A DNA stretch of 64,000 nucleotides, taken from Montifringilla adamsi (Eukaryota; Chordata; Aves; Passeriformes; Passeridae). A model generated the notes under the pieces. The model ran no database searches. It saw only the letters and a program-made list of their open reading frames with translations, and was not told the origin of the DNA. Below, one piece after another: positions 12,601 to 26,700 of the stretch. The position numbers and the translations under genes are program-made. Each line of letters begins with the position of its first letter. Positions within the stretch are counted from its first letter, which is position 1. Where the stretch lies: contig JAGGNK010010225.1 in NCBI GenBank assembly GCA_017590115.1, positions 1,116,001 to 1,180,000 on the forward strand. The letters run 5' to 3'.

Positions 12601-15600
12601 GTCAGTCCTGCCTGCTGGTGTTCTCTTGTAATGAAAAATATCACATCAGCACCTTCTTGAGTGGAAAACCCAGCCTGAACACTTGCCCCTCTTTGTCTGT
12701 TAGGTGTCTTTTCCTCTTTTTATCTCAATTTGTGTCCTGTTGCATGACACTTTGGTGGAAAAGCCTATGGACAGGACCAGTGTGAACCACAGCCATGGTT
12801 TCTGTGCTTGCAGCTGTGTGGATGTAGAGCTGGAAGCCTGCATGCTTCATGTGTAAATATGCATCTGTGGCAATACGTGAGCTGATCAGAGTATTGCCCC
12901 AGTGTGTTTATCATTTATAATAATGCATGGCATTAAAAAGGATAGCATAGTAGATGTAATATGTAATGCAAATGTCATATGCAAATAATTTACTTAGTGT
13001 CACAGCAGGAGCAACAGAAGACAAGGAACGCGACTCCCAGCAGGTCTGTGGGGTTTACATTTCACATTACATCCTCACTCCGTTTGCTGGGATGGCACAA
13101 GGAAAATAGCTGTCAGTAGTACTTTGTGTGGCAGCAGACACAACGTGCAGAGCTGTGAGCAGCCTGATGCAGTACCTTTTATTACCCAGATTAAGGATGG
13201 CAGGCAATTTACTTGCTAAAGGCCAACAGCAAATAATCTTTTCCCTGCGAAACGAATTTAGGCAGCTTGAGGTGGGGCCAGAAAGCAATTAAGTATATTA
13301 TTAAAGCAGGGCAAGAGATTGTAATCATACATATGTATATTACGTACTTACATATAGAGAAAGGCAAATAAGTCTGCAGCCACCTTTGGAACCAATATAT
13401 TCAAGTTTGAAATGCAATAAGGCTGGAAATTAAGTGCTTATCTTCCTCTGTTAATGTGTAATCTTCCCCTTTAATCAGCTGCATTAATTATTCCATCACA
13501 CTGAGTTTTTACATTTCTGAAAAGCAGAAAAGTTAATTTTGTTGTGGTTCGTGGCTTTTGAGAATTACCTGGGGCAGAGCACAGCAGGGATGAAGACAGG
13601 CTGGCTGCTGACTGCCTCCCTGCCCTTGCAGGCACCCTGCCAACAGGGTCCTCACCTCCCGCTCCAGGCTGAGCCCTCCTGCCCGCCGGGGCAGCGAGAT
13701 TCCCGCAGCATCTGGTGACAGAGGGAGGCTCTGCTCTGGATGTTGTCTGTCGTCAAGGAGACAAAGTATCCAGATTATCAGGCTGAACCATAATATGATG
13801 GACATTCAGTGAAATGCAGCTTTCAAGAAAAAGTAATCAGAAATCTTCCACGGTAAGAGGGATTTTTCCTCCCTTACTTAAGAGGTCTCATTTATCCAGT
13901 ACAAACAGAAAACAGACAGAATGTTAATAAATGCATGATGGGAGGATGTTTTCCTCTATCATAAGGGCAACAGCCACCAAAAAGCCTGATTAAGTATGCT
14001 CCATTTATAACATCTGATTGCAAAAGGTAGTCCTTGCTCGCTGAGGACGTGGCAGTCACGGGCACAAGGCACAAGCTGAACAAAAGGTCATCAGGACCTG
14101 GGGCAAGGGGTACCACATCTGGTCCAGGAGTGCGCCTCAAGAATCTGCCAACTCCACTTCCACAGGGGCAGAGTGAGCATGTTATCCTTTGGCAAAGGAG
14201 GGTAAAACAGGGGTCCCCAAAGCATTATTTTCCCTCGTGGAACAGCTGATATCTGAGCGCAGATGTTGCTCTGCTGGGATCTCTTCGCTGCTCTGAGATG
14301 TCAGCGCCTCCGCTGAGCCCATTTTGCTGCTGCCATCGCAGGCAGTGCAGCGGGGCTGAGCGTCCACTGCCAGACACAGATGTATAAACTGCTGCAGCTC
14401 TAATTAAAAAGTGGATTTCTTTCTTCTGGGGCTGTAAAATATGGTGTTATAGACTGAAGTCAACACAGGAAAACCAAGTCACTCTCTTTACCCACTTCCC
14501 CTTTAGACAGAAAGATTGATGTTTCCCTACACTGAGCACACGCCCCATGTACTGATTTTGATAAAATTACAATTTTCTTTGTTTAAGCAAAGTGTGCTGA
14601 TATTATTAAAACATCCCAGATCCATCGTGTTGCTGAAAAACCTTTCACTTAACTCAAAAGCCAGTTGAAAAGTGAATTTTAATTTCAGGACATATTTTAA
14701 AATGTTTCATTTACTTTGGGATTAGGAGTGGAATAAAATCAGGAAACTGCAGGAACAGAAATTATCCTAGTAATTTTTATATTAACTGACATGACTCTCA
14801 CATTAACTGCTTCAGGGCTTTATTGCAGGACAGGGTTAAATTCAAACTAATGAAGTGAAGCCAATATACAAATAAGGCAACAGCTGGCACAGTGCTCTAA
14901 GAACTAAAGGAGGTCACTAAAAATGAAGCCAGCTTACAGTGGTTTATATAAAATGTACTTTGTCAAACTAACCGGCCTCCTTTGATGAGATGATACATTT
15001 TGCTGAAAGCAATAAAATGCCTTGGACTTGGTACTGCGTGACATTGGCTTAGAAACCAGGATGGCATGAAATCAATGTGTCAATATTAAAAGAAATTAAG
15101 CAACTACAAGCTGCTTAATGTCCACATCATAAAGTAAATTGTAAATAAGGATCACCTTGTGTGCATTGTGAGCAGGCCACTTTGGGGATCATGTATTTTG
15201 TGCCCATTACAGCTAATATTTTTGATAACTACTTACAGGAAAACTTAACCATACTGATGATGTTTGTGGGTGACACAGACCTTGGGGGATAACAGCAATA
15301 CCAAAGAAAGAATAGCACAGATCAGCATCACCTCGACCTGAGCAAAAAACACTCAGCTGAGCAGAGCCAAACATAAACCCATAAATCTGAGGGCCAGAAG
15401 ATGTTGATGAGGCAGGTGAACCATGCCCACATCCAGCTTGTGAGCTGGCCTACTCCAATAAGAGCCCTATTACAATTTAATGTCCCAGAAGATCCTGCCA
15501 GAGCCCCACAGGCATATACATCAGCTAGCCTTGACCACCTCAACATTTGGATGCCTCCTGAGTTCCCGCTCCTGTTTGTTGACCTGCCTGTTACTCTGTT

Positions 15601-18600
15601 AAGGGTTCCTTGCAGTTGCCATGCTCTCTTTAGTCCTGGTTTTGAGGCACTGCACTCCCTACACAGGTAGGACTGCAATTACATTCCACCTTGACTCGTG
15701 GCCTCCCAGCAGGCTTCCTGCATTCAGCCTGCCCCTCGGGGACAAGGGACACTGTCCCTTGCTTGGCTCTTCCCTGAGGGCCTCTGGACTGCTGCTGACC
15801 TGGGATCTCTGGAGGACTTGCTTACAGGCTCAAAACATCCTTCTTTCAAACATGACAAATAAATCTTTGCCTTAATAGCCTCACATTTTGTGCCATCTTT
15901 TATGTCCTCTCAGGATGTTATATGCCACATAAAACATGAGAGGTCATTAAAGTTAAAGTGAGAAACTAATTAGCCCATATTTACACTGAGGGATGCAAAT
16001 AAATTATGTTATTCAAATATCAGGCATGCCTTTTTAAATATTGGCTAGTATTCTAGCAGAATCCTCAGGTTATAGAGATCACAGAAGATGCTTAATTTAC
16101 AACAAGCACCCAAATATATGACTACACTGGGGTAACACCAACACCAGATGAGAGATGACCTAATACCACCTGCAGAGCTGCCCTGAAGGCATTGCTACAG
16201 GGACTCTCACAGCTGCTGCCTCTCCCAGGGGAAACAAAGAGCTGTGGACCCTTCCCCATGAGCCCGTCAGCTCTGGCCCCAGAGGCTACAAAGTGCTAAC
16301 ATATGTTCCAACCAAAATATATCCCCTATATCCTCAAGGGAACCAACTGCCAAAGCAGAGGAAGGATATTTAATCTGTTGTCCAGTAAAGGCTGAGCGCC
16401 TGCCTGCTGCTTCCCTCTGTTTGCTGCTTTTATTGGGATCTCTGCTATGCTGAGCTCCTATTTTCAGGAAACTTGTGGGAACTCAATATCTTTGTGCCTT
16501 TTGTTCCTCTGTCAGATTTGTGTGAGGGCAGCCGATGATTCCAGCGCAATAGCAGGGAATGCAAAAGGAGCAAGCAAGTGATTGCGTAGCTGTATTTCCT
16601 TATGAAGTAGGCTAAAAATAACAGTGACCTTTACGAGCTCTATTTTTCCATGGTTTGGAGCAGAGTTGTGAAATTTGGCAGGTGCAAGAGACCTTTGGGG
16701 TGTGCCTTCTGCTGTTCCTGTGAAAATCTTCTCAAATTTGGGCTAGGTATAAGCCTTTGGAAAACAAGACCATATGTTAAGAATACAGTTCAGAGGCATG
16801 TAAGAACTTGAGCGATTCAGAGGAATTCCCCCATAATTTCACCCTGCCCAAGTCTCATGCTACTTTCCTACTCAGTGCCACTGTTTGGCTCTGGGGTCTC
16901 CACCTGGATATCCCCAGGATCCACTACAAATACTGGGTGGAAAGCAGGGGCAGAGTTTCTTCAGAACTCCATGTTCTCACCCTGCTAACAAACACAAGTT
17001 AAAAGGATGCTCAGAGCAACTATGTCAAGGGACAAGGACATGGATCAAGATGGTCCTGAGTCACCACATGCTGCAAAAGGCAGAGCCAGTGGACAGCCTC
17101 TCAAACCCATTCCTGCTTGGAGAAGTAGGACTTGCCCCTGAGTGTGCTTTCAGACAAAAGCTGTGTATAAGCTGCATGCATTAATCTCTGGCATACACGT
17201 ATGTGAGTAAATGGTCCCAGTTTTGTGGTGTTGTCACACACTCGGCCATGTGGAGGGAAGGTCTCAGTCTGAGATCTGACTGTGCAGCCACAACGAGGAA
17301 GGGAATGTTTGGCTTCATAATAGATTAGTCATTTGCTTGTAGTTTAAATAAGCCTCTGAGAAATTGTTGTCTTGACAGTGTTTTCTGGCTGGACTGGTAA
17401 GAGTGGCTTTGAGCCGTGTCCGTGGAATATCTGCCTCACTGAACCGGAGGGGCGAGCACTGACAGAAGGTGGTTGGATGACTCTCGCCTGAGTGAAGGAC
17501 GCTTCCACAGACAGCAAACAAGTGCTTTTTTAACTCCTAATTTATACAAGCTTGCTTTAGGAGTTGGCAATTTTGAAGCAGAGGATGAGCTTTGAGGTCC
17601 TTCATCCCTACAGGCTCCAGCCTGTTTTTTCCCTGGCACTGCATGGCCCTGCTCTGACCTGCACAGGCCACACTGGGAGTTGGGATGAGGCAGATCAGTG
17701 CATGGAAGAAGAGTCACCAAATGACCTGCTGCAGGCAGGCAGATCAGTCCATCTGCAGCAGATTGATATGGGCACACCTGATCCCTAAGGGACCCAGGAA
17801 AGTTTGTCACAGTCACCAACACCAGGAGTGACTATGGAGGTTGCAGGTGACAGGCACACAGTGATGGAAGGAAAATTAATGAGAAATTGAATGAGAATTG
17901 GGATTGCTTGGGCAGAAAAGAATGAAATTGAACTGAAAGATAAGGGAGAGACAAGATGGGAAAATGGAAAATACTATACTCAGTAGTAGCTATCAAATAG
18001 GATTTCTATCCTATGCACCCATGATGGCAAGAATCCCATAGAAAAAATAGATTTTTACTAACATGCACTCAATTATATTAGTAATTAAAGTCTGTGTATT
18101 GTAGGGACTGTTCTATTAAAATTGCACTACCTGTGTCCTTCTTAGCAGCTCCTAATTTCCAGGGGGCTGACTTTGTGATGTTGCTCTGCCACTGCCATTT
18201 TCTTGACCGAATTCTAATCCTTCAAGAGCAGTGCGGTGCCAGTTGATACCTGTTGGAGATCTCTGCACACAAACCAGTACAGAAATCACAAAGGGAGGGA
18301 GAGCTGGAGCAAGTATTCAAAGGAGGCATTACCAAAAGGGGTGGTTGTCCTTGTGCAATGCCTTCGCTGCATTCCCCATGCTGCTGTCCTGAAAATGCCC
18401 ACTTGTGGGCGAAATACTGCTTGAGCCTGGAGTGACTCCAGGGGGGGATGTCATGAGCTGCATGTTTTGCCAGCATTACTGGCAGTGGGTTAAGGACTTG
18501 CCCTTGCACATTGCCTGGTCAAGGCTGGGAGTACCTTGGCTTGGGGAAATGAGTGTTGTGACACCCTCGGCCCCACCGCTGATGCCACCAGAGCCCTCTG

Positions 18601-20344
18601 TCAGAGCCCTGGCTGCTGGCAGGATCTCAGAGCTGGCTATCCCAAGTGAGCAGAGGGAGACTTTGCTTTTGAGATTAAGGCTGGCCCTGTGGTGCAGGCA
18701 GGTGCCTGCAATTGGGTGTTTGAGCCCTGGCTGTAATGTGGGCATGGGATGAGCCTGGCAGATCTCACACAGTGGCTCTCTTCATCACATGTTGTATCCT
18801 GGTGCTGTGGTTCTGCTGAGCTGATGGCTCACGCTGAGGACCCCATGCAGAGCCCCATGGGGACAAGTCCTCATCTCCTGGGCCCTGTGCTGAGGCCCCA
18901 CAGCTCAATGCATGGAGCCATGGCACTGTCAGGTATCAGACACCCATCTCTCCATGCCCCATTTCAGATTGCAGACTGCATCCTAGTAAAAGGGCTGTTT
19001 CATAAAGGACTCTCCATCCTATTTGTGATAATCCAAAGCCCTTTTCCTCTTGTTCATGGCTGTGTAACAGCCCTAGTGGCAAATGCATCAGCTGCTTATT
19101 CCGGAGAGAAATCCTGGCAAGGCTGAATGCAAATTTACGTAAGCCACATGGCACACAAGTTTTCCAGAGAACACTGGCAGAGCCCCACTGATTTTCAGAA
19201 ATATCTATTCTTTTAATAGCTGATGGACAGGTTCATTAGGTAACTATTTTTAACAAGATGAAATAGATTCTGAATAACTGAAGTGACCAGCATGTCAGTC
19301 CTGAGCAGACAAAACTTGGATGCAGTCGCAGGGGATTTTTCCCATGTCAAAATATGGCAAAGGCTGCAATAATTGACTTCTGTGATGCTGAGGACTCCCA
19401 GTTAGACACATTGTTTTCTTCCTGGTGATGAATGAGGAATTTGCCCACTGACCACAAAAATACAGAACAATCACATTCTCCCCAGACTTTTCTTAGCTAA
19501 ACTTCCTTATTACCTACCCCCCTTTAATTTGAAAAATAAATTTAAATTTGGAGGTGGCTCAGATGAGAGTTCTGCTGCCACCTTGGCTCTCTATTTTTGA
19601 GAAATTGCTGTGAATATTTCATGGCTGATTGTCAGCAAAATTTACCTGGGCAGGTGTTAACACTGAGGACAATTTATTGTGTGTATATATGTGGAATTGA
19701 TTTTGGTTAGGAGTCTAATGAAATTTTAAGCAGATGGCAAACTGGGCAGTATAACAGGAGGAAAAGCCAGGCAGATACAACTCTAATCTTGTTATACATG
19801 TTATATCTACTGGAGACCACCTGTGTCTCTGGGTCTGCAATGTCCCCTTGGATTTAGAATGGCAAGGGCAGAACCACCAAAGTCTGGTGCTCTGAATCCA
19901 GGGGCTTACAGACTTATGGTAGACACAGTTTTAGATGCTTTCCATATTACTGCCAGTATGAACTGGGCCAAGCAGATCTGGGGAGATGCTACATTGGTTT
20001 TGCTGGGGTCTTCAGTGAGGATAAGGTTGGATCATCAATTCCCTCTGACCACCATCTCCCCTCTGACCTTGTGCTGTGCCAAAAAAACATATTTTGATGT
20101 CTAATGATTTGCAGCCCAAAGAGCAGGCTAGTATTTTAACAGATGTAGACTTGCCTCCTTCACCAATCCCTTTTACAGGAAGGGTTCATTGGAAGGTTAA
20201 TAGGATGCTGAGAAGACAGACTGATTAAAATTAAATTAATCCAAATTAAATTAGGGGAAAGTCAAGTAACCTAGTCAGTTCATAAGAATTCATAGGAAAA
20301 GTATTAAAAAGAAGCAGTTCAGACTGTAAGGAAACAAAGGATCT
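9686..20344. other. Non-coding stretch, no gene supported
   Basis: No recognisable coding region, RNA gene or interspersed repeat was found. Two AT-rich segments, at about 12,840-13,300 and 13,430-13,515, have the look of regulatory conserved non-coding DNA: little repetition, clustered ATGCAAAT- and TAATTA-type homeodomain or POU motifs, and a CAGCTG E-box beside GCATTAATTATT at about 13,480. That impression cannot be tested without an alignment. The longest open frame is about 131 codons (11,092-11,487, plus) and overlaps a similarly long one on the minus strand, which argues for chance. Confidence 0.5.
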
Positions 20345-20700
20345 GGACCCGAGAGTGTTCTTGCCTGGGCATCACCCGGATGGATTAGGTGGAGGAGTTC
20401 GCACGGCTTGTAAGACCAGTCCCGGGAGCAGCCAGGAACACGCTGTGCTTGCTCATCAGCCCTGCAGTACACCCGGCTGGCTCTGGGACAGCCTGCGGAC
20501 TTCCCAGGGGACAGCGTGGCTGGGAGGACCTGGCGGTGGGACCTGTCACACGCCCATGCAGGAGGTCACCAGCCCTGCCCCGCAGCATCCTTCCCGCGGG
20601 CTGGGAGCTCGGCGGGTGCGTGTTGGGACGCAGGGCAGCATGGAGCCAGCCGGGATCCCCGCCTCCATCCTCCATTCAGCAGCCTGACCGCTTCCACACA
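20345..20700. promoter_or_regulatory. Small CpG-rich patch (orphan CpG island candidate)
   Basis: About 350 bases are clearly richer in G+C and in CpG than either flank. Roughly twenty CpGs are visible, including CCCGGG, CCCGCGGG and CTCGGCGGGTGCG blocks, whereas flanking sequence has very few. The low stop density makes several frames open at once on both strands, so these frames are not evidence of coding. It may be an intergenic or intragenic CpG island acting as a promoter or enhancer, or a GC-rich exon of an unrecognised gene. No TATA box or matched splice sites define a transcript. Confidence 0.4.
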
Positions 20701-23700
20701 CAGCATCCATGGCACGGGAGGTTTGCAAGGTCTGCAACGACCCCCAAGCACTTTGGAGAAAGCACTCAGCACAGGGGAGGGTGTTTTGAAGTAATAGTAA
20801 TAACAATCAAGTGAGCTACATTCATCTCTCATGCTATTAAAGCTATTTCATAAAACAAGAAATCTCTCCACAGATAAATCTACATTGTTATCCACTCCCC
20901 CAACACATCCTCCAGGAATTCAGATGGTTATCTGCTTTCATGTGCAGAAAGGCAAGCTTCTTTTTCCCATCATGTGAAGTTAGGAGAGAAACTGCTTCAG
21001 AAACAAAGGGCCACAAAATATTCACTATCCTAAAGAGCACAGAGCCACGGTTATCCTGCAGTTCAACATGTAACACCCCTAATATAACATGTGCCTAATT
21101 TTCTTTTAATTTCTAAGTATCTGTATAGCATTTATCTTTGGATTTTTTGCTTTTTTTTGTTCTTACTCTATGAACTAAGAAAGGCTCTTTAAACTCCATA
21201 GTGTGCAATATCTCCTTCTAAGGAGGCAATCATCTCATCAGAAGATGAAACAATATGTATGTAAATGTACATTGATACATAAAAACTGAAATAAGGCATT
21301 AACAGCTACATTTTGATGCACTAATTTGGGCCTAGTTATGTTGACACAGATGGAGTGAATTACTGGAGGAGAAAAAGCACATCTGTTAAATGTTATTGTT
21401 TAATTAAGCCATTAGCAACTGAAAGACAAGGGCCTTTAAATTATAGTATTTTATATTTATCCCAGCCCATGGTAGTTGTATGGCTCCCTTAGCACTTGGG
21501 GTGTGCTGTAATCTCTAATGCAGTCAGCACAAAACCTCTCTGTGGAAGGGACCATGAAGGGTCCCTCTCTCTGCCTTACAGACGGGGAGCTGAGCTGCTT
21601 GCCATAGGGAATTTGGGCAAAGCACCGTGGGCTGGGATTAACATTGTGACACTGACCAGCTTCGTTAGCCTTAGAGCCTCACAGGGCCTCTAGGGAAATC
21701 TTCATCTGGGGATGAGAATCACTGAAACCTCTGGTCAAACTGAAAGCTCAGTGAGGGCTTTGCAGCCTGGCATTCGTGTTCACCCAGTTGTGGAGTTTTG
21801 GACACACGAAATTTTCTACCTGAGTGCCAAGTTCTGTGTGCACAGCCAAAGAAATTGGCAATAATCCTTTATTACAGCCACGGGCTCTCTCTGGAAATCT
21901 TATTCTCCTGTTCAATTTTACAGGGAATAAATTTCCTAGCTGGAGGGAAATTTCTTCCTGTGAGAGAGAAGAAAATGTCTCTGTGAGACACCTTACCAGT
22001 GGACTTACTATGACACAGAGGGGAAGAAGTCTCATCTTGTGTTCCAAAAAGCCTTCAGATTCACCTGGGAAGGGTCCACTGCCACTCCAAGGATACAGGG
22101 TCAGCCATGAGAAGGTGTCCTGCAGACTGTCCCACTGAACACCTGCCCCCTTGTTTAAGTCACATTTACTGTGGAAATAGAATTTTACAGATGTCCAGAG
22201 AGCTTAGAGATGTTAAGCATCCAGAAGCGGTGCAAAACCAGACATCCATAAAGAACAAAGACACCCTTTTAGCAGATTTAGGGTGGAAGAGGTGAACACC
22301 ATCAGCCTTGTCTTTGCCCAGGCACTGAGGCTTCCTAGGTTCTGGTGCCCAGCAATGCCTGGTAGCTGTCATGATGTGCAAGCAATAGGGCCATAAGCAA
22401 TGCCCATAAATTGTTTATTTAATTTCTCTGTGCCATTTACACCATCACTGCCAGGAAAGTGACGTGTGATAAATAGAAATAAGAAATGCTTTCAGCTTTA
22501 AAAATAGAAATGTTTTTCACTTTAGCTGCTGCAGGAGGAAGGCCTGAGTCTGCTCTCACTTGTGCTGGCGTAAAACAAAATTAGCTACACTGAAATGAAT
22601 GGAGTTACATCAAAAACTGCACAAGTGGCAGCAGAACTGACCTCTTTTCTTTTAAACTCCTTCCTGCTCAATACTGTATGAACGTCTTTTATATTTGATA
22701 CAGCAATCTTTTAGAGCTGACCCCTGCCCCCCACATCAGAGCTGATGCCATTCAGGAGCTAAAGTGGATACAGCTCAGAACAGAAAATGAGCCTTGGTGA
22801 AGGCCCACGCAATATGGGAAGCGATCCTTGGGCCAGCACTGGACAGTGTCGAGTGCCACCACACAGGGCCAGCACTTGCTTTTCCTACACTAGGAAATAT
22901 TAAAGCACAGCACAGCCACTGGCATCAGGGAGGGTGCTCACAGGGCCCTCCAGGAAGAAACACCAAGGGACTCCTGGTGGTGGCCCATTCAGCTGTCCTT
23001 GTCCAGAGCCATTGACTTTGGCCAGGCATCACCAAGCCTCCGTGGGACCTAGGGAGGTTGGCAGAACACATGGAAACTTCCCGAGGGATGTGCCAGGGAA
23101 AGGTGACAGCATATCCCTCCTAATGAAAGCAGTGGCTCAAAGACAACAAATCCCTTCTCCCAGGGAGCTGGATGCCAGTGCTCTGCTGTCTGAGGTGGCA
23201 GCAATTTGAAAACTAACCAGAAGCCTTGCTGCTACCCCAGAGTACTGCATTAAATAATTGAAAAATGAATAATTAAATTAAAAGAGGATTATTTCCCACA
23301 GGCAGGCAGAAAATTGCTGCCTGCAGGACAAAGGATGGTGGCAACACTTTGTTTTCTGCAGTTCTCAGCAGTCAGGAGTGAGGTGATGTGAATAACATCC
23401 ACAGTGGGCAGGAAGAGCCCCCCTGAGTCGCACTGGGTTTTTGGCTCGCAGTTTATCCCTAAATTGTCTATCACCAAGTGCAAGATTAGTGATTTCTAAA
23501 GAACAAGGAAGCAAATCAGGAAATACAAGACATTCCTTTTTCCAAGAATGTCACCCTTGGGGTGTGGGGGCATCTATTTACGTAGAGGTACCTGGGGGAT
23601 TTGCACAGATCAGTCCCCTTGACTCACCGTGAGCTGCTACACATATTTGTAGGATATGTTCCTATGTTTAGTCATCTACATTTATTTTATTGCTGGATAT

Positions 23701-26700
23701 GAGGAGACGTGCATGTGTGCTTTGTTCTAGCACTTTATAAGAGCAGTATAATGGCACTATTATATTTTTCCCTTAGATGTATATATCTGTTTGAACAGAC
23801 GACGCATTGTAAGAGTCTGTATTTCTCATGAACTATAATTAAACATGAACAACTCTCCACATAGGATAACAATACTGTAATATACTTGCTCTCCTCACAA
23901 AAATTTAAACAAGTCGACATGCTGAGTGAATAATGATCCTACATTTATGCAGAATTATTTTCTCTGAGTAGCTACAAGCCCTTGGAACGCTGACACCTTG
24001 ATTGTATGAGGCACTAGAGCAGGGTCTGAACACGACCTGAGGGGAATAAGTTGTCCTCTTCAACCCATCCACCTTCCCAGCACCTCAAGCTCTCCTCACC
24101 CAGCCACTACATCCCTTCATTGTCCCACTTCATTCTTTGTGCCTTTTGCATCTGGAAGCCCTGTTTTTATCCTGTGTGTAAGGTTCCTTTGGACAGCCCT
24201 CCTAAACCCCTCCTTTATAATCATATTTGTCCAGTGAAGCAATTTCTTCACTCACCACACCAGCGTTGGCTATAAAAGGTCACGGTATTTTTCCAAGAGC
24301 TGTGACATTTTCCTTAAGCCCATCTTCTTGTCTCTATCCAGAAACTTTATAGCCCCCAACACGGTGGTCATAGCTGTGACTGAGCTGTCACAAACCAGAT
24401 GGCTGTGAGGGTGCCATGGGATTCAGAAACACATAAGCAGCATCAGGAAGGGTAAGGCTTCAAGCCTGTTAGTTGCCCTTCCTCCCTCCACTAGCAGGTC
24501 CATACATCACATGCACATCACCACATCACGTGTATATCTGGAAACTGTGGCCCAGTGCAGCAGGCCCAGGGTTTCCACTGCAGATTTCTCATTCTCCACC
24601 CCCTGTGCCAAAGCAGATGGGCAGAGGAAGCTCAGCAAGTAAACAGCATGCTTGACACTCTGGAGTAGTGCTGCAGCAGAACAATTTCTGAATGCCAACC
24701 CAGGGCCCCAGTCCCAAAACCAGCCCCTTCCTTCCTTCCTCTACAGAGGGAATATCTGCAGGCTGCATTGTACAAGAAGACATCTTTTGTCAGAGGTGGC
24801 TTTTGAACACAGGAGCAATGAACCCGTGCTGGAGCCCAGAGCCAACGAGGCCAAAGCAGAGGAGAGGCAGGGCTGAGGGCCTGTCTGGCCGTGCAGACAG
24901 CACCACTGCCCTCCTCTCACAAAGGTCCAGCAAACCGAGGCCAGCTCTCAGCACTGAAGGGGTGTGGAGCAGCACAGCAGCTTCTCCCTCCATGTCAAAC
25001 CATGAATAGCAGCGCAGTGGAGGCTGGTGGAGGGGATATTTCAGTACATGCCTTTTCATTAGAACACCCTTGCCTTTGGTAAATTAATCTCCAGTCCCTT
25101 CAGAAATGGCTTTGTGGTGACACATTCCAGGGCCAGTCATCACCGATCCAAGACTAACATTTGCACACACAGGAGTTGAAAGCTGATATTCACACAGTAC
25201 CCAGCATCAACACTCCTCTCTCTGTCTACGCAGCTATTCCCTTGTCTCATCCTGTCTAATAGCCACAGGAATACAGCTGGTGATATTCTCTTCTGTCCTG
25301 AAGCCCTCCCAGCTAAACCAGTGGAAAATATCTTTGTCCTGCTCAGCTCCAGTCCCACATCCCTGCTCCCCTGCTTCAGCAGGGGCTGAAACCGCCAGAG
25401 GGATACTCTAATCCCAGCCATCTGGCAGGGGTCCCTGGGGGACAGTCCTCCAGTTCCAGACTGTCAGCATGCTGCCAGATGAGTGCTCCCTGCTGCTGGA
25501 ACGACTCCCAGCCAGCCAGCCTCCAGCCTCCAGCCTCTCCTTCCCATAAGTGCAGAAGAAAGAGCTGGTTTGGGGATGAGGGAGGAGGGAATTGAGCTTG
25601 GACCCTCCAGAGAGGCATTCGTTTTCTCTTGCTCATCAGGAGACACTAAAATACAGTTTTTGTGAAGGCGTGTGGGCCCCTGTGATTTAATGCCAGCACT
25701 GGCTCTTTGCATCTTCAAAGCTCTTTGCCATCAGCTGGCTGTGGTCTCCCCTCGGGAACCATCAGGCAGCTGTGATGGGACCAGTGGCACTATGCAGGGC
25801 CTGTCCCCCTCCCAGATGACTCAGGCCCCACAAGGTACCTTTGCAAGGCAGGCGGAGTCAGTGTTATTCCCTCTGACAGATGGGAAAAATGAGAGGAGGT
25901 GCAATGGCAAGGCTCGCCCAGGGCCTTCCTGCTAACCTGTGCTGTGAATGCCTGAATTGCCCAGCCCTTCACTCCAGCCAGTCAGCTCAAACTGCCTCTG
26001 GTTCTCTCTGCTGCAAACCACTTATAAAAGCATCAGTGCATCAGCTCTGGGTCAGGCCAAGGTCTTGTCTACCTCTGTATCCCATCTCTGGTGAAGGGCT
26101 TGGCTGGGTGCTGGCAAAAAGGCTTTGCCAACGAGACTGGTACAGAGCATCTCCCTCCCAGTATTCCTTGAAAAATGAGTGACTCCTTTCCATCCCCATC
26201 ACCTCTTCTAATGATTAAAGCATTGAATCATGCTTTTGGCTTACAGAGCTTGCATTGTGCGGGTCTGTTTGAATTGAAGAAAAGAAACGCTTTGATGATC
26301 TTAATCAGAACTTCCCTCTAAACACACGTTTCCGTCCCCGCCGTGGCAGGAGCAAACACAGCACTCTGCTACTCAAGAGCTCACGTCCAAAACATGCTTC
26401 CAGCCCCAAAGGTCACCAGAAATGGAGGAAAAAATGTAACCCTGCTCTCAAGTTGTTAGCCAGACCAAACAAAAGATCCCTCTCCAGTAAAAAGAGGAAG
26501 AAGGTTTCTAGTAGACAGTGGGGCATCAGTGGGAGATCAGTGCATTTCAGCCTGGTTCCAAGGCAGCTGAGGTGGAGAGGAGGTTTTTTGGTGGGGTGCA
26601 GATGAGTTCCTTGGGAAGCACATCAGCAGCATGACTGGGTGTCTGGATCCAAGATCTAAACCATGCCGTAAGAGCACACAGCAACACTTCGGGCAGGAGC

